DNA from: an uncultured Algibacter sp.
GTDB taxonomy: Bacteria > Bacteroidota > Bacteroidia > Flavobacteriales > Flavobacteriaceae
Direction: 5' to 3'
Length of the DNA: 64,000 nt
Assembly (NCBI GenBank): GCA_937958265.1
Contig: CALGNX010000001.1
Coordinates: forward strand, 248,001-312,000
Within the stretch, counting starts at the first letter, position 1. Each line of letters begins with the position of its first letter. The position numbers were made by a program, and so were the translations under genes. Below are positions 58,376 through 64,000 of this stretch, piece by piece. The notes beneath the pieces were generated by a model. The model saw only the letters and a list, made by a program, of their open reading frames with translations, had not been told where the DNA came from and searched no databases.

Positions 58376-60301
58376 ATGCAGTTTAAAAACCCCGAACTTC
58401 TTTACGCATTATTTTTACTTGTTATACCTATAATAGTTCATTTATTTCAGCTACGTAAATTTAAAAAAATAGCTTTTACTAATGTGGCGTTTCTTAAAGA
58501 AGCCAAACTCGAAGCAAGAAAAAGTTCGCAGATAAAAAAATGGTTAATTCTGTTTACTAGAATGGGTATTCTAGCCGCTTTAATTTTTGCTTTTGCGCAA
58601 CCATTCACTTCAAAAAATAACACTTTTAAAACAGAAAAAGAAACCGTTATTTATTTAGATAATTCTTTTAGTATGCAAGCTAAAGGTAATAAAGGTGAAT
58701 TACTAAAACGTGCAGTACAGGATATTATTACCAATATTCCGGAAGATGAAGTTATTACTGTTTTTACTAACAATGCTATTTTTAAAAACAACACTATTAA
58801 AGCTATTAAAAATGACTTGCTAAAACTTGACTACGCCTCAAACCAACTAACATCTGAGAATGCGTTTTTAAAAAGTACAACACTTTTAAGCGATAATAGT
58901 AATGTATCAAAAAACATCATACTTATATCCGATTATCAAGAACCTAAGCTAAACGAAAAAATTGAAAAAGATACTCTTATAAATTTAAGTTTAGTAAAGC
59001 TTACACCCACAAACAAGAACAATATTGCTGTAGATAGCGTTTATATATCTAACATAAACCCTACCGCTATAGAGGTTAAAGTTTTACTTAAAAATAGTGG
59101 TAAGCCTGTTAAAAACTTACCAATAGCACTTTATAATAATGATATTGTTATTGCTAAAACGTCGGTTACTATTAATGGCAAAGCAGAAACTACTTTTAGC
59201 TTACCGGTAAACCAAACTATTAATGCTAAAGTAACCATTAACGACTCCAATCTGTTATTTGATAACACACTTTATTTCAACATAAATAAACCTAATAAAA
59301 TTAATGTTTTAAGTATTAACGGTAATGATGATTCGTTTTTAAAACGTATTTACAATAACACAGAATTTAATTATAAAGCTTCGCCTTTAAACCAATTAAA
59401 TTACAATATTATAGATACACAAAATTTGATTATTTTAAATGAACTGGAAGCTGTTCCGGTTGCTTTAAATTCTGCTTTAAAAGCATTTACAAACCAAGGT
59501 GGTATTGTAATTTTTATACCCTCTAAAAATAATAACACAACTTCTTACAATCAGTTTTTAAGCAGTTATAATGTTACACTAAGTAATATCATTACATCTA
59601 AAAAAAATATTACAACCATAAATTATTCTCATCCCATATATAATAATGGTGTTTTTGAAAAACGCATAAAAAACTTTCAATATCCAAACGTAAATAGTTT
59701 TTATAACCTAGCCTCTAAAAATATTACCGCTGTGCTTACTTTAGAAGATGGCAAGTTTTTTTTAGGTGAATCTAAAAACCTATATATATTCACATCATCT
59801 TTAAGTAAAGAAAATTCAAATTTCAAAAATTCACCTTTAATTGTACCTACACTGTACAACATAGCCAAGCAAAGTTTTAAGTTGCCCGAGTTATATTTTA
59901 CAATTGGTAAAGAAAACGTGTTTGACGTAGCTACTAAAATGCAACAAGACGCTGTATTATATTTAGAAAAAGAAGGTAGTAACATGATACCAAAACAACA
60001 ATACTTTAATAACAAAGTAGTCGTTAATACTTCTAATACACCCACATCTGCAGGTATCTATGCTGTGGTTAATATGAAAAAAACAATACAACAGGTAAGT
60101 TATAATTATAATAGAGAAGAAAGTAATTTAATTTACCAAGACCTTTCTGCTATAAAAAATGCCACGGTTAGTAATTCCATTTCCGAAATTTTTGATATTA
60201 TAAAAAGTGAAACAAAAATTAATGCGCTATGGAAATGGTTTGCTATTTTTGCACTCGCGTTATTGATTATTGAAATGTGCATATTAAAATTTTTGAAATG
60301 A
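58376..60301 (+). CDS. BatA-like VWA domain membrane protein
   Basis: A 641-residue protein with the N-terminal double-transmembrane domain typical of Bacteroidota Bat proteins (FKNPELLYALFLLVIPIIVHLFQ and WLILFTRMGILAALIFAFAQP). A von Willebrand A-like domain follows, with ETVIYLDNSFSMQAKG at the metal-site position (DNSFS, a DxSxS motif). The long periplasmic part contains beta-rich segments, and a final transmembrane helix lies near ALWKWFAIFALALLIIEMCIL. The function is unknown; members may sense or assemble envelope components. Its stop codon overlaps the next start (ATGA), showing translational coupling to the dihydroorotase-like gene. Confidence 0.88.
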   Translation: MQFKNPELLYALFLLVIPIIVHLFQLRKFKKIAFTNVAFLKEAKLEARKSSQIKKWLILFTRMGILAALIFAFAQPFTSKNNTFKTEKETVIYLDNSFSMQAKGNKGELLKRAVQDIITNIPEDEVITVFTNNAIFKNNTIKAIKNDLLKLDYASNQLTSENAFLKSTTLLSDNSNVSKNIILISDYQEPKLNEKIEKDTLINLSLVKLTPTNKNNIAVDSVYISNINPTAIEVKVLLKNSGKPVKNLPIALYNNDIVIAKTSVTINGKAETTFSLPVNQTINAKVTINDSNLLFDNTLYFNINKPNKINVLSINGNDDSFLKRIYNNTEFNYKASPLNQLNYNIIDTQNLIILNELEAVPVALNSALKAFTNQGGIVIFIPSKNNNTTSYNQFLSSYNVTLSNIITSKKNITTINYSHPIYNNGVFEKRIKNFQYPNVNSFYNLASKNITAVLTLEDGKFFLGESKNLYIFTSSLSKENSNFKNSPLIVPTLYNIAKQSFKLPELYFTIGKENVFDVATKMQQDAVLYLEKEGSNMIPKQQYFNNKVVVNTSNTPTSAGIYAVVNMKKTIQQVSYNYNREESNLIYQDLSAIKNATVSNSISEIFDIIKSETKINALWKWFAIFALALLIIEMCILKFLK

Positions 60302-61551
60302 ACATACTTATAAAATCGGCTACTATTACAGATTCAGAAAGCGAGTTTCATAATACAACTCAGGACATTTTAATTGAAAACGGCAAGATTACTAAGATCT
60401 CTGAACATATTGAAAATCAGGAAAATTACGAAGAAATTAAACGAAACAACCTGCATATATCTCAAGGTTGGTTTGATAGTAGTGTTAGTTTAGGCGAACC
60501 CGGATACGAAGAGCGAGAAACTATAGTTAACGGACTTAAAACTGCCGCTTACTCCGGTTTTACAGCCGTAGCAGTAAATGCGAATACTAACCCTGTAATA
60601 GACTCCAACGCTAATATTACATTTTTAAATGCTAAAGCTAATAACAATGCGGTAAACCTGCTGCCTATTGGTGCTTTAACAGTTGATAGTAAAGGCCAAG
60701 ACTTAGCCGAACTTTACGATATGAGTACCGCTGGTGCCGTTGCTTTTTACGATTATAAAAAACCAATTTGCAACCCTAATTTAATGAAAATTGCTTTACA
60801 ATATACTAGCAATTTTAATGGCTTAGTGTGTGTGTTTCCTCAAGAAAATAAAATTTCGGGAAATGGTGTAATGAACGAAAATATTACCAGCACAACTCTA
60901 GGTTTAAAAGGGATTCCCGCACTAGCCGAAGAATTGCAAGTGGCTAGAGATTTATTTTTGTTGGAATATACTGGTGGAAAACTGCATATCTCAACCATTT
61001 CAACAGCAACATCAGTAAACTTAATTCGAGAAGCCAAAAAGAAAAACTTAGATGTTACCTGTAGTGTCGCCATTCATAATTTGTACTTTACAGACACTGT
61101 TTTAACAGATTTTGATACTAATTACAAAGTATTACCTCCATTAAGAACTCAAACTGATATAGACGCATTAATTATTGGTATAAACGATGGTACTGTGGAT
61201 ATGGTAACAACAGATCACAACCCTATTGATATTGAGAATAAGAAAATAGAGTTTGATCACGCCGCATACGGTACTATTGGGTTAGAAAGCGCTTTTGGCG
61301 CTTTACAAACCATTTTTACAACAGATAAAACAATTGATATTCTTACCAAAGGCAAAGAAAGGTTTGGATTAAAACCAATACCAATAACAGTTGGAAACGT
61401 TGCTAATTTAACGCTCTACACTCCAGATGAAACTTATATTTTTTCAAAAACGGATGCCATTTCAAAATCCAAAAATATGATTTTTGAAAATGAAACCTTA
61501 AAAGGAAAAGTTTACGGCATTATTTCAAACAACCAAATCGTTTTAAATTAA
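60298..61551 (+). CDS. Dihydroorotase-like amidohydrolase lacking metal ligands (PyrX-type)
   Basis: I chose the ATG at 60298 (417 residues), which overlaps the upstream stop in ATGA; an in-frame ATG at 60277 lies inside the previous gene. The whole chain follows the class I dihydroorotase layout (SQGWFDSSVSLGEPGYEERET, LKTAAYSGFTAVAVNANTNP, MVTTDHNPIDIENK, AAYGTIGLESAFGAL). However, the metal-binding HxH of the DVHVHLREPG motif is replaced by Ser-Val-Ser, and the usual internal HAED-type His is also missing. It is probably a non-catalytic homolog like PyrX, which supports aspartate transcarbamoylase. A separate active pyrC should exist elsewhere. Confidence 0.85.
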   Translation: MNILIKSATITDSESEFHNTTQDILIENGKITKISEHIENQENYEEIKRNNLHISQGWFDSSVSLGEPGYEERETIVNGLKTAAYSGFTAVAVNANTNPVIDSNANITFLNAKANNNAVNLLPIGALTVDSKGQDLAELYDMSTAGAVAFYDYKKPICNPNLMKIALQYTSNFNGLVCVFPQENKISGNGVMNENITSTTLGLKGIPALAEELQVARDLFLLEYTGGKLHISTISTATSVNLIREAKKKNLDVTCSVAIHNLYFTDTVLTDFDTNYKVLPPLRTQTDIDALIIGINDGTVDMVTTDHNPIDIENKKIEFDHAAYGTIGLESAFGALQTIFTTDKTIDILTKGKERFGLKPIPITVGNVANLTLYTPDETYIFSKTDAISKSKNMIFENETLKGKVYGIISNNQIVLN

Positions 61552-61556
61552 TAAAG

Positions 61557-61895
61557 ATGACAAAACAAGACATTGATAAGGGAAGAACCAACGCTATTAT
61601 TAGTTACATCACTATTTTTGGGGTTATTATTGCCTTTTATTTAAATAATGAAGACAGCAAAAAAAGTGTATTCGCTAGCTTCCATATTAGACAGGCTTTA
61701 GGCCTATGGCTTACTTTTTTTGCTTTGGGTTATATCATAGGAATTTATGATAGTTGGTTAATCACTCTTCCATTTTACTTATTTTTTGTAATACTTTTTG
61801 TTTATGGTTTTACAAATGCAATAGGAAAAAAAGCAAGAGCTGTACCACTTGTAGGGAACTTTTACCAGCGTATTTTTTCAAATTTAGGTAAATAA
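61557..61895 (+). CDS. Small DUF4870-like membrane protein
   Basis: A 112-residue protein with three predicted spans (AIISYITIFGVIIAFYLN, RQALGLWLTFFALGYIIGIY, LPFYLFFVILFVYGFTNAI) and the segment VFASFHIRQALGLWL seen in DUF4870/TIC20-like families. Function is unknown. It starts 5 bp after the dihydroorotase-like gene and belongs to the same unit. Confidence 0.82.
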   Translation: MTKQDIDKGRTNAIISYITIFGVIIAFYLNNEDSKKSVFASFHIRQALGLWLTFFALGYIIGIYDSWLITLPFYLFFVILFVYGFTNAIGKKARAVPLVGNFYQRIFSNLGK

Positions 61896-61982
61896 ACAAT
61901 TCTAAAACTTTTTAGATAAACTGCAATCTAAAAAGACGAGCAAACAAACGACTCAGGTTAAATCACCAAAGAAAGAAAAAAT

Positions 61983-62639
61983 ATGGCAAATATTACACCA
62001 GCTTTACAACATATTACACGTCCATCTAGCTTAACAGAAAATGCACCTTTACTCATTTTAATACATGGGTATGGTAGCGATGAGAACGATTTATTTTCTT
62101 TTGCTGCGGAATTACCTGAGGAACTTTATATTATTTCGGTTAAAGCGCCCTACCCTATGCAACCTCATGGCAATGCATGGTATGCTATTAATTTTGATGC
62201 AGATAAAGGCAAATGGAGTGATAATAATCAAGCCATAGAATCACGCGATTTAATAGCAAAATTTGTAGATGAAGCGACAGTTAAATATCCTGTAAACAAA
62301 GCTAACGTGTCGCTTTTAGGCTTTAGCCAAGGCGCTATACTTAGTTATGCTGTTGCGCTTAAATATCCCGAAAAAATTAAAAACATTATGGCACTTAGCG
62401 GTTATATTAATAAAGATATTTTTCCTGATGACCTTAAGACCAATAATTATTCCGATTTAGATTTTTATTGTTCTCACGGAAGTGTAGATCAAGTAATACC
62501 TATAGATTGGGCTAGACAAACCTCTCCGTTTTTAAATGCTTTAAATATTAAACATAAATATTCTGAATTTCCTGTAGGACACGGCGTTGCGCCACAGAAT
62601 TTCTACGAGCTTAAAGATTGGTTATCAAAACGTATTTAA
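61983..62639 (+). CDS. Phospholipase/carboxylesterase family serine hydrolase
   Basis: A 218-residue cytoplasmic alpha/beta hydrolase of the acyl-protein thioesterase-like family. LILIHGYGSDENDLFSFA provides the oxyanion region, the nucleophile Ser lies in SLLGFSQGAILSYAVAL (GFSQG), Asp in YCSHGSVDQVIPID and His in FPVGHGVAPQN. It would hydrolyse short-chain esters or acyl thioesters; the natural substrate is unknown. It is the last gene of the VWA-dihydroorotase-like run, ending before a bidirectional terminator. Confidence 0.92.
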   Translation: MANITPALQHITRPSSLTENAPLLILIHGYGSDENDLFSFAAELPEELYIISVKAPYPMQPHGNAWYAINFDADKGKWSDNNQAIESRDLIAKFVDEATVKYPVNKANVSLLGFSQGAILSYAVALKYPEKIKNIMALSGYINKDIFPDDLKTNNYSDLDFYCSHGSVDQVIPIDWARQTSPFLNALNIKHKYSEFPVGHGVAPQNFYELKDWLSKRI

Positions 62640-62701
62640 TTCTATTTTTTTAAAACAAAAAAAGTAAATATAGTAAGGTTAGTTTATTTACACATACACA
62701 T

Positions 62702-62733
62702 AAAAAAATCCAGCAAAATGCTGGATTTTTTTT
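62702..62733. terminator. Bidirectional intrinsic terminator between convergent genes
   Basis: Arms AAAAAAATCCAGC (62702-62714) and GCTGGATTTTTTT (62720-62732) form a 13-bp stem with a 5-nt loop and T-tracts on both strands. It serves the esterase gene on the plus strand and the response-regulator gene on the minus strand. Confidence 0.9.
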
Positions 62734-62760
62734 ATAAATTTTGGTTAACAGTTATATCTT

Positions 62761-63465
62761 TTACGAATTAATAACTAGCCTAAACCCTTCACCATGAATA
62801 TTTAATATCTCTACTTTTGGATCTAACTTCATATATTTACGAAGTTTAGCAATATATACGTCCATACTACGAGATGTAAAATAATTATCATCACGCCATA
62901 TTTTAGTTAGAGCTAGTTCCCTTGGCATGAGATCGTTTTCGTGCAAGGCTAATAAACGTAATAATTCATTTTCTTTAGGAGAAAGCTTTACAGGATTTTC
63001 CCCATCAAACTTTAAAAAACGTAGCTTTGAATTTAAATCGAAACGCCCTATTTTAAATTCAAATTGCTTACTATCCGAAACAGTTTCAGTAGCCTTACGT
63101 TGTATAATGGCTTTAATTTTCATTAAAAGTACTTCAGAATCAAAAGGCTTATTCAAATAATCGTCTGCTCCTGCTTTGTACCCCTTTAAAACGTCTTCTT
63201 TCATCGTTTTAGCAGTTAAAAATATAATGGGTACATCTTTATTTTTATCTCTAATTTCTTTAGCTAAAGTAAAGCCATCCTTATAAGGCATCATAACATC
63301 CAAGATGCACAAATCAAAATCATCTTTCTTAAATTTTTCAAAGCCCTCCATACCATTTTTTGCATGTGTAACTTCATAATCATTCATCATTAGATAATCC
63401 TTCAAAACCGTTCCAAAGTTCGGATCGTCTTCCACTAGCAATATTCTTTTTTTAAACTCTTCCAT
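62761..63465 (-). CDS. OmpR/PhoB-family response regulator
   Basis: A 234-residue two-component regulator. The receiver domain has the acidic pair in LLVEDDPNFG, the phospho-acceptor D56 in LCILDVMMPYKDG and the Lys in IIFLTAKTMK...YLNKPFD. A winged-helix DNA-binding domain follows (KLSPKENELLRLLALHEND, TSRSMDVYIAKLRKYMKLD, ILNIHGEGFRLV). It resembles the RprY regulators of Bacteroidota. Its gene lies 5 bp downstream of the kinase gene. The regulon cannot be inferred. Confidence 0.95.
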   Translation of the reverse strand: MEEFKKRILLVEDDPNFGTVLKDYLMMNDYEVTHAKNGMEGFEKFKKDDFDLCILDVMMPYKDGFTLAKEIRDKNKDVPIIFLTAKTMKEDVLKGYKAGADDYLNKPFDSEVLLMKIKAIIQRKATETVSDSKQFEFKIGRFDLNSKLRFLKFDGENPVKLSPKENELLRLLALHENDLMPRELALTKIWRDDNYFTSRSMDVYIAKLRKYMKLDPKVEILNIHGEGFRLVINS

Positions 63466-63470
63466 ATTTT

Positions 63471-64000
63471 TTATGATATTAACGGAAGCTTCACAATAAA
63501 AGTGCTTCCTTTATCTTTTTCTGATTCTACTGATACATGACCTTGATGATCTTCTACAATTCTTTTAACGTAAGCCAAGCCTAAACCTTGACCTTTTACG
63601 TTGTGAATATTACCTGTATGTTCTCTATAAAATTTTTCAAATATTTTTTTTGAAGCAGCTTTACTCATACCGCTCCCGTAATCTTTAATTTTTAGTATAA
63701 TATTTGTTCCAATATTTTCTGTATACACTTCTATTCTTGGCGTTACTGGTGAATATTTAATAGCATTATCTAAAATATTCACTACAACATTGGTAAAATG
63801 TGTTTCGTTTGCTAATACCGAAGGTTGACCTGCATTAAAAAATGTTTGTATGGAGCCCTGTCTATCTTCAACAATAAGTTCTACGTGTGTTAAAGCATCC
63901 TCTATTAGGTCGTGAAAATTTACTCTATCCTTACTAATATTTAATTCGTTTTTTTCTAATTTAGAAATTCGTAATACATTTTCAACTTGAGCATGCATGC
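63471..64000 (-). CDS. Sensor histidine kinase, C-terminal part (5' end outside window)
   Basis: The frame is open to the window edge; only the last ~176 residues are present. It begins in the dimerisation helices after the H-box (QVENVLRISKLEK) and contains the complete ATPase domain: N-box VVVNILDNAIKYSP, G1 IKDYGSGMSKAA, F-box FEKFYREH and G2 VKGQGLGLAYVKRIVEDH. It should phosphorylate the response regulator encoded 5 bp downstream; RprX-type kinases have this arrangement. The sensor domain and catalytic His are outside the window. Confidence 0.94.
   Translation of the reverse strand, partial: MHAQVENVLRISKLEKNELNISKDRVNFHDLIEDALTHVELIVEDRQGSIQTFFNAGQPSVLANETHFTNVVVNILDNAIKYSPVTPRIEVYTENIGTNIILKIKDYGSGMSKAASKKIFEKFYREHTGNIHNVKGQGLGLAYVKRIVEDHQGHVSVESEKDKGSTFIVKLPLIS

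Overview
The window is AT-rich DNA from a marine member of the Flavobacteriaceae (Bacteroidota). The evidence is type IX secretion (T9SS) C-terminal sorting domains on three secreted proteins, many Cys-lipoprotein signal peptides, few Shine-Dalgarno sequences, and a dense set of sulfatases and glycoside hydrolases suited to a sulfated algal polysaccharide. No rRNA, tRNA, CRISPR array or insertion sequence was seen.

The left half (1-31916, nearly all minus strand apart from a housekeeping island) is most of a polysaccharide utilization locus (PUL). It encodes a GH2 (cut by the window edge), three intact sulfatase modules (one fused to a GH78 rhamnosidase), a stand-alone GH78, two GH3, two GH43, one clan GH-A (GH5-like) enzyme, one GH105-type unsaturated uronyl hydrolase, L-rhamnose mutarotase and two unfamiliar secreted proteins. 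Rhamnosidases, unsaturated-uronyl hydrolase, xylosidase-type enzymes, sulfatases and rhamnose mutarotase together fit ulvan (rhamnose-3-sulfate, glucuronate/iduronate, xylose). From memory, the order GH105-GH3-GH43-sulfatase/GH78 resembles the ulvan PUL of Formosa agariphila. No SusC/SusD pair, ulvan lyase or PUL regulator lies in the window; they may lie to its left.

The PUL divides into five presumed transcription units. A motif with the minus-strand consensus CAGKATAG-NN-CAGGATAG, a tandem repeat with a 10-bp period, occurs upstream of each (9893-9910, 12075-12092, 19957-19974, 28025-28042, 32014-32031). It is proposed as the operator of the PUL regulator. The first unit carries decay: a sulfatase and a GH78 have each lost their catalytic core by internal deletion, and a short Ig/Fn3-like fragment sits beside the mutarotase.

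Between the PUL blocks, 20229-22902 holds threonine aldolase, RF2 (prfB, with its +1 programmed frameshift) and an ArsC-like protein. The right half (32475-64000) is chromosomal housekeeping: a parvulin, rRNA methyltransferases (RsmE, a SpoU-type enzyme), an AI-2E family exporter, a THUMP-like methyltransferase, a T9SS beta-helix protein, a T9SS subtilase, MnmA, a fasciclin lipoprotein, YidC, CTP synthase, a LolD-type ATPase, an MFS transporter, an M61 peptidase, a family 2 glycosyltransferase, a BatA-like VWA protein overlapping a dihydroorotase homolog that lacks its metal ligands, an esterase, and an OmpR-type response regulator with its (partial) histidine kinase. An 88-nt GC-rich structured element at 54231-54318 is not explained by any gene.
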